Shown here piece after piece: positions 1 to 6,814 of a stretch of DNA of 10,200 nt (within the stretch, counting starts at the first letter, position 1; each line of letters begins with the position of its first letter). Both the position numbers and the translations under genes were made by a program. The notes under the pieces were generated by a model, which was not told the DNA's origin, searched no databases, and worked only from the letters and a program-made list of their open reading frames with translations. The stretch is from Oxalobacteraceae bacterium (GTDB lineage: Bacteria > Pseudomonadota > Gammaproteobacteria > Burkholderiales > Burkholderiaceae_D), in NCBI GenBank assembly GCA_947446335.1, contig CANFGA010000067.1, positions 1-10,200 on the forward strand, read 5' to 3'.

Positions 1-761
1 TCAACCTGCTGGTGGGGCGCCTGGTTTTGCGGCCGCTGGCGCAGCTTGAGCGAGCCATCTTGAAAGTGGAGGACGGGCAATTTTCTTGCACGACGTTGCC
101 TGACGGGGGTAACGATGAAATCGGCCGTCTGATGAACCTGTTCAAGCACATGGCGGGCAAGGTGCAGGAATCGCACAACGAACTGGAACGCAAGGTCTGC
201 GAGCGCACCGAGGCGCTCGAACGGCTGACCCATATCGACCCGATGACCGCCTTGCTGAATCGGCGCGGCATGGCCGAGCGCATTGAAGCTGCGCTCAGTC
301 ACAAGCAGCGCGACGGCAACCGGTTCGGCTTGCTGCTGCTCGATGTCGATTATTTCAAGAGCATCAATGACAAGCATGGGCACGGCGTGGGCGATCAGGC
401 GCTGATGCTGATGGCGGAACTGTTGCGTTCGCTGATACGGCCTTACGACAGCGCGGCGCGCTGGGGCGGTGATGAATTTCTGGTGCTGGTCATGGATTGT
501 GATGGCGATGCGTTGACGGCGCTGGGAGAGCGCATTTGCGCGGCGATCGCCAAGTCCGATGGCTTGGTCGACCATGCCGGCAAGCTGGTGCACTTTGGCG
601 TCAGCATCGGCGGCGTTCTGGTCGAGGACGAAGACGTGCAAGCGATGGTCTTCATGGCCGATCAAGCCTTGTATGCCGCCAAGGCTGCGGGGCGCGGTTG
701 CGTGCGCCTTTTTGCGCCAGTGCCGGTGCCTGCCGCGATTGCCGCCATCGATTCCATTTAA
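1..761 (+). CDS. Diguanylate cyclase (HAMP-GGDEF), 5' end missing
   Basis: This enzyme would condense two GTP into cyclic di-GMP at the inner membrane. The reading frame is already open at base 3, so the true start and any sensor domain lie upstream; the GTG at 12 is internal. Bases from about 12 to 170 encode a HAMP-like linker (VLRPLAQLE ... NDEIGRLMNLFKHM). A charged stalk helix follows (ELERKVCERTEALERL), leading into the GGDEF domain from about base 231. The domain has DPMTALLNRRG (237-269), DVDYFKSINDKHGHGVGDQAL for metal and GTP binding, and an intact GGDEF signature at 465-479. RPYD at 438-449 lies exactly five residues before GGDEF, the position of the c-di-GMP inhibitory I-site, so product feedback is expected. 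The stop is TAA at 759-761. The assignment is secure; the stimulus sensed is unknown. Confidence 0.93.
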   Translation, partial: NLLVGRLVLRPLAQLERAILKVEDGQFSCTTLPDGGNDEIGRLMNLFKHMAGKVQESHNELERKVCERTEALERLTHIDPMTALLNRRGMAERIEAALSHKQRDGNRFGLLLLDVDYFKSINDKHGHGVGDQALMLMAELLRSLIRPYDSAARWGGDEFLVLVMDCDGDALTALGERICAAIAKSDGLVDHAGKLVHFGVSIGGVLVEDEDVQAMVFMADQALYAAKAAGRGCVRLFAPVPVPAAIAAIDSI

Positions 762-982
762 TGGTTTCTTGCCCTTCCTGATCCGGCACACATTGTTTAC
801 AATTATAAACAATGTGTGGGTTGCGTATCCTCATACAAGCGGAAAATGATCCCGGGCGCCTGTCTTGGCAGCGTATAGACTGTATTGCGATACGACGCCG
901 TCAGATCCATGGTTCCAAACAGACTTCATTCGGTACACCTTCACCTTCTGCTCCGGTTGGTGATTGCTAATGAGAAAACAAC
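762..982. other. Intergenic region between cyclase and chemoreceptor
   Basis: This is 221 bases without a convincing gene. Short frames crossing it are extensions of shadows of the flanking genes. It contains the perfect inverted repeat at 787-818. No clear sigma-70 or flagellar sigma-28 promoter could be assigned: TTGGCA at 865-870 is a fair -35 box, but nothing close to TATAAT sits 16-18 bases downstream. A weak purine-rich stretch (GAGAAAA, 972-978) precedes the chemoreceptor ATG. Confidence 0.6.
787..818. promoter_or_regulatory. Perfect 13-bp AT-rich inverted repeat (operator-like or hairpin)
   Basis: The arms CACACATTGTTTA (787-799) and TAAACAATGTGTG (806-818) are exact reverse complements around the 6-base loop CAATTA. 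The element starts 26 bases after the cyclase stop and ends 164 bases before the chemoreceptor start. Neither side carries a T-run, so it is a poor Rho-independent terminator. Its AT-rich dyad in a GC-rich genome looks more like the operator of a dimeric repressor. The regulator is unknown, and no gene begins directly beside it. An unconventional terminator for the cyclase gene remains possible. Confidence 0.55.
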
Positions 983-2671
983 ATGAACATGCTGCGCTCC
1001 CTTGCCTTGTCGAGGCGCCTTGCGGCCCTGATCGCCATTTTTGCGCTGGGTTTCCTCATTTATGGCTTCTGGTCGTTCAAGACGCTCGATGAATTCAAGG
1101 TCAACGGCCCGGTTTATGATCGCATCGTGCAAGGCAAGGATCTGGTGGCCGACATCTTGCCGCCGCCCGAGTACATCATCGAATCCTATCTGGTGGTCTT
1201 TCAGTTGATGGCGGTAACCGAGCAAGTCGAACAGCAGCAGTTGATTGCACGCTTGAAAGTGCTGCGCGACGACTACGATGTGCGTCACGCTTACTGGGCC
1301 AAGGCGGGCCTGGAGAGCGATATCGCCGAGGTGCTGTTGAAGCGCGCCCATGCGCCAGCGCTGGCTTTTTATGAGATTACATTCAAGCAATACATTCCTG
1401 CGGTGCTAAGCAATGAGCCAGTGGCGATGGCCGCTGCACTGGACGCGATGAAGCGCTCTTACGATGCCCACCGGCTGGCCATCAATGACGCGGTCGCGAT
1501 CGTCAATTTGCGCTCGGCTGCGGTCGAAGCGAATGCAAGCGAGCGCATTGCATCGGCCACCGTCTGGCTGTCATTGATTCTGGCGCTCTCGCTGGGGATA
1601 GGCATCGTCGGTGTCATCCTGGTGTCGAAAAGCATTACCGGTCCCTTGCAACATGCGCTGGAACAAGCCCGGATCGTCGCAGCGGGCGATTTGACGAGCC
1701 ACATCACGACCACTTTTGACGACGAACCGGGCCAGCTGTTGCAGGCACTCAAGACCATGAATGAGAGCTTGTCGGCGACTGTGGGGCGGGTGCGTTTCGG
1801 CACCGACATGATCGCCACGGCGGCGCGCGAAATTGCCGCCGGCAATCTCGATCTGTCTGCGCGCACCGAAGCGCAAGCCGGTGCGCTGGAAGAAACGGCA
1901 TCCGCGATGCAGCAATTGACCAGCACCGTCAAGCAGAATGCTGAAAACGCAAGAACTGCCAATCAACTGGTGGGCTCGACGTCCGAGGTGGCGATCCAGG
2001 GCGGGCAGATGGTGGGCCGGGTGGTGCAGACGATGGGATCGATCAAGGACAGTTCGCGCAAGATGGCCGACATCATCGGCGTGATCGAAAGCATCGCATT
2101 CCAGACCAACATCCTGGCGCTCAATGCCGCCGTCGAAGCGGCGCGCGCCGGCGAGCAGGGGCGTGGCTTTGCCGTCGTGGCGACCGAAGTGCGCAATCTG
2201 GCGCAGCGCTCGGCTGGCGCTGCCAAGGAAATCAGGATCCTGATCGGCGACTCGGTCGATCAGGTCGATGCCGGCAGCAAACTGGTCGATGATGCCGGCG
2301 CGACGATGGAACAGATCGTTGCCTCGGTCAAGCAGGTTGCCGGCATCATGGGCGACATCGCCAAGGCCAGTCACGAGCAGAGCGATGGCATTCAACAAGT
2401 GAACCAGGCGATCACGCAGATGGACGAGGTGACCCAGCAAAACGCCGCGCTGGTCGAGCAGGCATCGGCCGCCACGGCGAGCATGGAGCAACAAACCGCG
2501 GCATTGATCGAGCAATTGCGGGCCTTCAAGCTTGATGTGCAGTTGCAGCAAACGCAAGCTGCGCCGGCCTTGCGCACGGCGCCGCCGTCGGTCCCTTTGC
2601 CACCGTTGGCGGTTTCTTCGCGCAAGACGAGCACGGCGGCGAAGGCGGGCGACGACTGGGAAGAATTCTGA
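983..2671 (+). CDS. Methyl-accepting chemotaxis protein with C-terminal docking tail
   Basis: A 562-residue transmembrane chemoreceptor that would signal to CheA/CheW to bias flagellar rotation. Residues 13-32 form the first membrane helix and 194-214 the second. Between them lies a periplasmic sensing domain of about 160 residues, mostly helical, that includes KDLVADILPPPEYIIES, a motif I recall from other proteobacterial sensors but cannot link to a ligand. HAMP spans about 215-267. The long cytoplasmic coiled coil follows, with its kinase-contact hairpin around 364-415 (ESIAFQTNILALNAAVEAAR, tip E391, then GRGFAVVATEVR). The last six residues are DDWEEF, an xWxxF tail that in Tar/Tsr-type receptors docks the CheR methyltransferase and CheB. 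The length suits a classical two-helix receptor. ATG 983 is chosen because it directly precedes a normal basic-hydrophobic N terminus; ATG 989 is an in-frame alternative. Confidence 0.95.
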   Translation: MNMLRSLALSRRLAALIAIFALGFLIYGFWSFKTLDEFKVNGPVYDRIVQGKDLVADILPPPEYIIESYLVVFQLMAVTEQVEQQQLIARLKVLRDDYDVRHAYWAKAGLESDIAEVLLKRAHAPALAFYEITFKQYIPAVLSNEPVAMAAALDAMKRSYDAHRLAINDAVAIVNLRSAAVEANASERIASATVWLSLILALSLGIGIVGVILVSKSITGPLQHALEQARIVAAGDLTSHITTTFDDEPGQLLQALKTMNESLSATVGRVRFGTDMIATAAREIAAGNLDLSARTEAQAGALEETASAMQQLTSTVKQNAENARTANQLVGSTSEVAIQGGQMVGRVVQTMGSIKDSSRKMADIIGVIESIAFQTNILALNAAVEAARAGEQGRGFAVVATEVRNLAQRSAGAAKEIRILIGDSVDQVDAGSKLVDDAGATMEQIVASVKQVAGIMGDIAKASHEQSDGIQQVNQAITQMDEVTQQNAALVEQASAATASMEQQTAALIEQLRAFKLDVQLQQTQAAPALRTAPPSVPLPPLAVSSRKTSTAAKAGDDWEEF

Positions 2672-2680
2672 TCGTTTCGC

Positions 2681-2686
2681 TATAAT
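2681..2686 (+). promoter_or_regulatory. Perfect -10 box (TATAAT) for the araC-type gene
   Basis: TATAAT lies 10 bases after the chemoreceptor stop and 31 bases before the regulator ATG at 2717. It predicts a transcript start near 2693 and a leader of about 24 bases. No good -35 hexamer is found 16-18 bases upstream, where the sequence still belongs to the last chemoreceptor codons, so an activator or other contacts may be needed. Confidence 0.5.
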
Positions 2687-2716
2687 GGCGCTGGTTCTTT
2701 GAAGCAGCAGGCGCGC

Positions 2717-3640
2717 ATGAATTCATCCCCAGAGCAGCAACCATCGATCGCCGACCTGATTGCCAGGCTGGCGCCGCAAGATGGCGATCATCCGACCGCG
2801 ATCGCTGGCCTGAGCCTGCATCGCCGTTCGGCGCCGACCCGGGCGGTGCGCCTGGACTACAAGCCGAGCCTGGCCTTCGTCGCGCAAGGCGGCAAGAGCG
2901 TGATGCTGGGCAATGAACATTTCAGTTACGGCAGCGATGAATACCTGCTGACCTCGATCGGTTTGCCGGTGCTGACGCGCGTGACGCAAGCGAGCGCGGA
3001 ACATCCTTTTTTGTGTTTTTTGCTGAACCTCGACATGTTGCAAATCAATGAGCTGATCGGCGAAATGCACATGCCGCTCGTTGCCAAGCCGAGCGCCTGC
3101 GGCATTGCCTTGGGCCAAGTATCGGCGCCGCTGCACGATGCCAGCGTGCGCTTGCTGCGCTTGCTGGATCAGCCGCAAGCCATATCGACACTGGCGCCGC
3201 TGATCCGCAAGGAAATCGCCTACCATTTGCTGACCGGGCCGCACGGCGACCGGCTGCGGCACATGGCGGTCTCGAAGAGCCAGACCCATCAGATTGGCCG
3301 GGCGATGGAATGGATCAAGGAAAATTTTGCATTGCAGCTGCGCATAGACGAACTGGCGCAGCGCGTGAACATGAGCATGTCGTCGCTGCACCATCACTTC
3401 AAGGCGGTGACGGCGATGACGCCGGTGCAATATCAGAAATTGTTGCGGCTTGAAGGCGCGCGCCGCCTGATGCTGATCGACATGTTCGATGCCGGCGCGG
3501 CCGGGCACCGGGTCGGCTACCGCAGCGCATCGCAATTCAGCCGCGAATATGCGCGCCAGTACGGGCTGGCCCCGATGCGCGATATCGCGCAGGCGCGCCT
3601 GCAATTGCAAAGCGCCAGCTTGGAAGCTGGCGCGGTTTGA
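2717..3640 (+). CDS. AraC-family transcriptional regulator (AraC_N plus double HTH)
   Basis: A 307-residue DNA-binding regulator. Residues from about 20 to 175 match the style of the AraC_N ligand-type domain (PF06719), for example LAFVAQGGKSVMLG and the YGSDEYLLTSIGLPV segment. The C-terminal third holds two helix-turn-helix motifs: first at about 209-230 (RIDELAQRVNMSMSSLHHHF), second at about 262-283, ending in the family hallmark GYRSASQFSREYARQYG. ATG 2717 is preferred over the in-frame TTG at 2699 because the predicted promoter leaves TTG almost no leader and AGG at 2709-2711 sits 5 bases before the ATG. It converges on an alcohol dehydrogenase gene ending 19 bases away. E. coli YqhC, from the same broad group, controls the aldehyde reductase gene yqhD. 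By analogy this protein may control the dehydrogenase, but that is inference. Confidence 0.9.
   Translation: MNSSPEQQPSIADLIARLAPQDGDHPTAIAGLSLHRRSAPTRAVRLDYKPSLAFVAQGGKSVMLGNEHFSYGSDEYLLTSIGLPVLTRVTQASAEHPFLCFLLNLDMLQINELIGEMHMPLVAKPSACGIALGQVSAPLHDASVRLLRLLDQPQAISTLAPLIRKEIAYHLLTGPHGDRLRHMAVSKSQTHQIGRAMEWIKENFALQLRIDELAQRVNMSMSSLHHHFKAVTAMTPVQYQKLLRLEGARRLMLIDMFDAGAAGHRVGYRSASQFSREYARQYGLAPMRDIAQARLQLQSASLEAGAV
3612..3633. terminator. Candidate bidirectional terminator between convergent genes
   Basis: GCGCCAGCTT (3612-3621) and AAGCTGGCGC (3624-3633) are perfect inverted arms separated by GG. In RNA the usable loop would be about six bases. The hairpin occupies the last codons of the AraC-type gene and lies just beyond the stop of the opposing dehydrogenase gene. 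The T-runs are short: GGTTT downstream on the + strand and TTT immediately after the stem on the - strand. It is therefore a weak intrinsic terminator in either direction, placed where one is needed. Confidence 0.5.
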
Positions 3641-3659
3641 ATCTACGGTACTGCGGCGC

Positions 3660-4706
3660 TTATGCGTCCAGCGATGCCATGTCGATCACGAAGCGGTAGC
3701 GCACATCGCTCTTGATGACGCGATCGTAAGCTTCGTTGATGTCCTTGATCGAAATCAATTCGATGTCGGCGACGATGTCGTGCTTGCCGCAAAAGTCGAG
3801 CATTTCCTGGGTTTCCTTGATCGAACCGATCATTGAACCGGCCAGCGTGCGGCGGCCCCCGATCAGCACGTGTGCATGCACCGGCACCGGCACTTCCGGC
3901 ACGCCGATCAGCACCATCGTGCCATCCGGTTTCAGCAAGTTCAGGTAGGCATTCCAGTCGATGGCGGTGCCGACCGTGTTGATGATCAGGTCGAACTCGC
4001 CTTGCAGCTTTTCAAAGGTCTGCGGATCGTTGGTCGCATGGTAGTGGGCTGCGCCAAAGCGCATGCCATCTTCCTGCTTCGACAAGGACTGGCTCAGCAC
4101 CGTGACATCGGCACCCATCGCATGTGCGATCTTGACGCCCATGTGGCCCAGGCCACCCATGCCGACGATTGCCACTTTCTTGCCGGGACCGGCTTTCCAG
4201 TGGTGCAGCGGCGAATACAAGGTGATGCCGGCGCACAGCAAGGGGGCTGCGGCGTCCAGCGGCAGATTCTCTGGAATCGACAGCACATAGCCTTCCTTGA
4301 CTACCATGTGTTCCGAGTAACCACCCATCGTCGGCGTGACGCCGTCGGCTTCGAGGCTATTGTAGGTTTGCACCAGACCGGGCATGTATTGCTCCAGGTC
4401 GACGTTGCGCGTGGCGCAGGTGGTGCACGAATCGACGAAACAACCGACGCCGACATGGTCGCCGACCTTGAATTTGGTCACGTCGCTGCCGACCGCGCTG
4501 ACGATGCCGGCCACTTCATGACCTGGCACCATCGGGAAGATCGCGCCGCCCCATTCGTCGCGCGCCTGATGGATGTCCGAATGGCAGACGCCGCAAAATT
4601 TGATATCGATCGAGACATCGTCGGCGCGCGGTGCGCGGCGCTCGAATGTCGTTGGTGCCAGTGCTGCCTTGGCGGTCGCAGCCGCATATCCTCGTGTCAT
4701 TGTCAT
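3660..4706 (-). CDS. Zinc-type NAD(P)-dependent alcohol dehydrogenase (YahK/CAD group)
   Basis: A 348-residue medium-chain dehydrogenase/reductase interconverting alcohols and aldehydes in the cytosol. Family members usually prefer NADPH and reduce a broad range of aldehydes. Catalytic zinc ligands are visible: C41 in CGVCHSDIH, H63-E64 in PGHEVAG, and C158 in LLCAGITLYSPL. The Rossmann motif GMGGLGHMG is at 182-190, and GSMIGSIKETQEMLDFC and YRFVIDM mark the C-terminal part as in YahK. The structural-zinc lobe is unusual: C94 and C97 remain, but the expected third and fourth cysteines are R100 and M108, so that zinc is probably not bound normally. ATG 4706 follows a purine-rich GAGAGAAG at a good distance; ATG 4700 is an alternative. 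The gene faces the AraC-type regulator, a plausible controller. Natural substrate unknown. Confidence 0.92.
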   Translation of the reverse strand: MTMTRGYAAATAKAALAPTTFERRAPRADDVSIDIKFCGVCHSDIHQARDEWGGAIFPMVPGHEVAGIVSAVGSDVTKFKVGDHVGVGCFVDSCTTCATRNVDLEQYMPGLVQTYNSLEADGVTPTMGGYSEHMVVKEGYVLSIPENLPLDAAAPLLCAGITLYSPLHHWKAGPGKKVAIVGMGGLGHMGVKIAHAMGADVTVLSQSLSKQEDGMRFGAAHYHATNDPQTFEKLQGEFDLIINTVGTAIDWNAYLNLLKPDGTMVLIGVPEVPVPVHAHVLIGGRRTLAGSMIGSIKETQEMLDFCGKHDIVADIELISIKDINEAYDRVIKSDVRYRFVIDMASLDA

Positions 4707-4737
4707 GTTGGTCTTCTCTCTGGTTGAGTAATGAACC

Positions 4738-4743
4738 TACTAT
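4738..4743 (-). promoter_or_regulatory. Candidate -10 box of the dehydrogenase gene, with upstream dyad
   Basis: Read on the - strand the hexamer is TATAGT, five of six matches to TATAAT, 31 bases upstream of the dehydrogenase ATG. No good -35 box is present. Instead a small perfect dyad, CAGCG-TTCG-CGCTG (4747-4760), lies immediately upstream, within the spacer between the -10 box and the expected -35 position. It could be a regulator half-site pair or chance in GC-rich DNA. Confidence 0.35.
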
Positions 4744-4946
4744 ACGCAGCGTTCGCGCTGTGGCCTGCCGTGTTCCTCCGAGTTCCTTGCACGATGCTGC
4801 AAATAGTATCGGTGCTCACCTGATGCCGCTGCCACAGACCCCGATTTGGCCTGGTATTTGACGCCGATAGTGATTGCCTTGATCCAGACGATGTTGCCCA
4901 TCTGCAGGACAGATAAAGTGGCTTTTCAGCATCCATTGATCCATAC

Positions 4947-4952
4947 AGGAGA
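4947..4952 (+). promoter_or_regulatory. Strong Shine-Dalgarno (AGGAGA) fixing the start at 4959
   Basis: AGGAGA is followed by a 6-base spacer and then ATG 4959. This is the best ribosome binding site in the window and confirms the short, signal-peptide-free N terminus of the 616-residue protein. The region 4744-4946 before it holds no convincing gene and no clear sigma-70 promoter for this strand; TTGACG at 4858-4863 is a possible -35 box without a matching -10. Confidence 0.7.
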
Positions 4953-4958
4953 AACACC

Positions 4959-6809
4959 ATGGCTTACCTTTTCAAGGGCGCACTCAAGGGTGCATTGTGC
5001 CGCGACTGCATCGAGCCGCTGGCCGGCGCAACGCTGAAGGCTTACGGCATCGCAGCCGGGCGCGACGCCACGCAACTGGCTGCCGCGCACGCGAAGGATA
5101 CCTTTGTGCTGGTCGATACCCAGACCCAGGCGGCCAGGGCTGCGCTGCTGCTGGCAGAAGCCGTGATTGACGAGGCCGGCAATTTCACGATCGATTTCTC
5201 AAAAGTGCCCAACTATGGCGGCGAGGCGTTCGAGCTCGATCTGTATTGCGGCACCGTGCCGCACCTGAAGCCGGGTCCGGTCCCGCCGCAGCCGCTGCAA
5301 TTTTCGATCACCGTGGTGCAGCCGATGTGGCGCGAAATCGGCGATGACCGCGTCGCCGCCTGGGATTACACGATCCCGTATCGCTACTGGTGCGGCGTGC
5401 GCGGGCGCTTCGGCGCCTGGACCATCTGTGGCCAGGTGACCCATTGCGAAACGAAGGCTCCGATCGGCGGCGTGCGGGTGCGCGCCTTCGATGTCGATTG
5501 GCTGCAAGACGATGCGCTGGGCGATGGCATCACCAACGCCAGTGGCCATTTCCGCATCGATTACAACGCGGCCGATTTCAAGAAGACGATCTTTTCTCCG
5601 GCGATCGATGTCGAATGGACCGGCGGACCGGACCTGTACTTTCACGTTGAAAGCTTGTCTGGAACAAAGTTGCTGGCCGAACCTTCGTCGCGCGGGCGCG
5701 CGCCGGATCGGGAAAACGCCGGTCCCTGCACCTGCGTCGACCTGTGTCTGGAAAAGCAGCCGCCGGTCAACGAGCCATTGCCGGTGTTCGACGCGCTGGG
5801 CGGCTATCTGTATGCCTCCGATATTCACAGTGCCGTACCCGGCAGCGGTCTCACGGTCGGCGATGCGCGCGCCTTTTACGCCTCGGTGCGCCTCAATGGC
5901 GTGCTGCCCAAGAAACTGAACGGTCAACAAATGGAATACCGCTTCGAATGGCGCAGCGTCGACGCCAGCGGCAATCCGGTCGGGGCCTGGAGTGTTGTCG
6001 GACTTGGCCAGTTCGGCAGCACCCACCTGGGCCAGTTGGAGCGCTATGCGCCAGTCTTTGTCGGCGACCCGAATCCGGTCAAGACTGCCCGCGTGTATGC
6101 CGATCCGGCCAATCCGGTCGCAGGCCCATTCAATGCCGCGATCGTCGGCGGCTGGATACAGGTGCCGCAACAAAACAATGTGTTCGGACCCGAGGGTTTT
6201 TTCAATTCGAACGGCAACATGCTCAATCTGATCACCAGCGCGCTCCTGGCGTCACCTGGCATCAACGTCACTGGTGTGATGGCCGGCGTGAGCAGCACCA
6301 GCCTGGGTGCGCCGCTGGCGGCCAACCGCCATGTCGCGTTGCGGATGCGGGTGCGCGAAGTGGGCGACCCGATGTCCGAACTCGATGCCGGCACCTGTTT
6401 TCATGTGGCGATCGACAATACCGCGTACGACGGCGTCGCCAAGGGTGGTTCATGGGCGCCGTCCAAGCTCAATGACGAGCTCGCCGTAGTCTCGGTCGAC
6501 GCATTGCAGCTGCGCAGCAACGGCTGCGCCGGCGTGACGACCGGCCTCGACGTGCTGCTCACTGCCGCGCATGCCAATCTGGGCAACGTGTGGTTGTCGA
6601 TGACCGGTCCCGGCGGGCCTTACGGCTTCACGCTGCCCGCTGCGGTGCCGGGTGAATGCTTTGGCGCTGCGGTCCCCAGCGGCGGCTGGAACATCGCGAC
6701 CTTGCCCGACTGCGCCTACATCATCACGCTCGGTGTGCAAGTGCTGTTGACGACCGGCGACGATGTTCCCGATCCGGTCTGGGATCAGATCGGGTTTTAC
6801 AAGAAGTAA
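4959..6809 (+). CDS. Uncharacterised 616-residue protein with duplicated beta-sandwich-like domains
   Basis: I do not recognise a characterised family. The N-terminal part contains two related units. The first (about 7-97) has PLAGATLKAY at 20-29, GNFTIDF at 74-80, and GG...DLYC at 87-97. The second (about 156-228) has PIGGVRVRAF at 168-177, GHFRIDY at 196-202, and GGPDLYF at 222-228. The pattern resembles transthyretin-like or carboxypeptidase-regulatory beta sandwiches; that is inference. Cysteines are clustered: C14/C17, C97, C145, C157/C163 and C257-x-C259-x3-C263. From about 270 to the end is a large domain rich in Gly, Ala, Val and Asn, ending in DDVPDPVWDQIGFYKK. No signal peptide or membrane helix is evident, so it is probably cytosolic unless exported by a dedicated system. 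It appears monocistronic: strong ribosome binding site, divergent gene before it, and terminator hairpin after it. Confidence 0.85.
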   Translation: MAYLFKGALKGALCRDCIEPLAGATLKAYGIAAGRDATQLAAAHAKDTFVLVDTQTQAARAALLLAEAVIDEAGNFTIDFSKVPNYGGEAFELDLYCGTVPHLKPGPVPPQPLQFSITVVQPMWREIGDDRVAAWDYTIPYRYWCGVRGRFGAWTICGQVTHCETKAPIGGVRVRAFDVDWLQDDALGDGITNASGHFRIDYNAADFKKTIFSPAIDVEWTGGPDLYFHVESLSGTKLLAEPSSRGRAPDRENAGPCTCVDLCLEKQPPVNEPLPVFDALGGYLYASDIHSAVPGSGLTVGDARAFYASVRLNGVLPKKLNGQQMEYRFEWRSVDASGNPVGAWSVVGLGQFGSTHLGQLERYAPVFVGDPNPVKTARVYADPANPVAGPFNAAIVGGWIQVPQQNNVFGPEGFFNSNGNMLNLITSALLASPGINVTGVMAGVSSTSLGAPLAANRHVALRMRVREVGDPMSELDAGTCFHVAIDNTAYDGVAKGGSWAPSKLNDELAVVSVDALQLRSNGCAGVTTGLDVLLTAAHANLGNVWLSMTGPGGPYGFTLPAAVPGECFGAAVPSGGWNIATLPDCAYIITLGVQVLLTTGDDVPDPVWDQIGFYKK

Positions 6810-6814
6810 AACCT

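Noticed and set aside
865..893. Possible promoter for the chemoreceptor (TTGGCA with CGATAC 17 bases on)
   Set aside because: The -10 match is poor, and no sigma-28 pattern fits nearby either, so no promoter is annotated.
1571..2557. Long open frame (328 codons) on the - strand opposite the chemoreceptor
   Set aside because: Its predicted protein is rich in His, Arg, Asp and Leu with no recognisable motif. It lies fully within a clear chemoreceptor gene and is an antisense shadow of GC-biased codons.
2699..2716. TTG at 2699 as start of the AraC-type regulator
   Set aside because: It would lie about 6 bases from the predicted transcript start with no room for a ribosome binding site; ATG 2717 fits better.
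3870..4727. Open frame of 285 codons on the + strand opposite the alcohol dehydrogenase
   Set aside because: The His/Arg/Asp-rich composition without motifs, and the intact conserved dehydrogenase on the other strand, make this a shadow.
5199..6173. Open frame of 324 codons on the - strand opposite the 616-residue protein
   Set aside because: Because the sense protein is unfamiliar, I considered the reverse strand. The sense frame has the strong AGGAGA ribosome binding site, a downstream terminator and internally repeated motifs, while the antisense frame shows none of these.
6268..6740. Short frames on both strands within the 3' half of the 616-residue gene as possible evidence of a frameshift
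   Set aside because: The main frame is uninterrupted from 4959 to 6809 with consistent codon use; the short frames are overlapping shadows.
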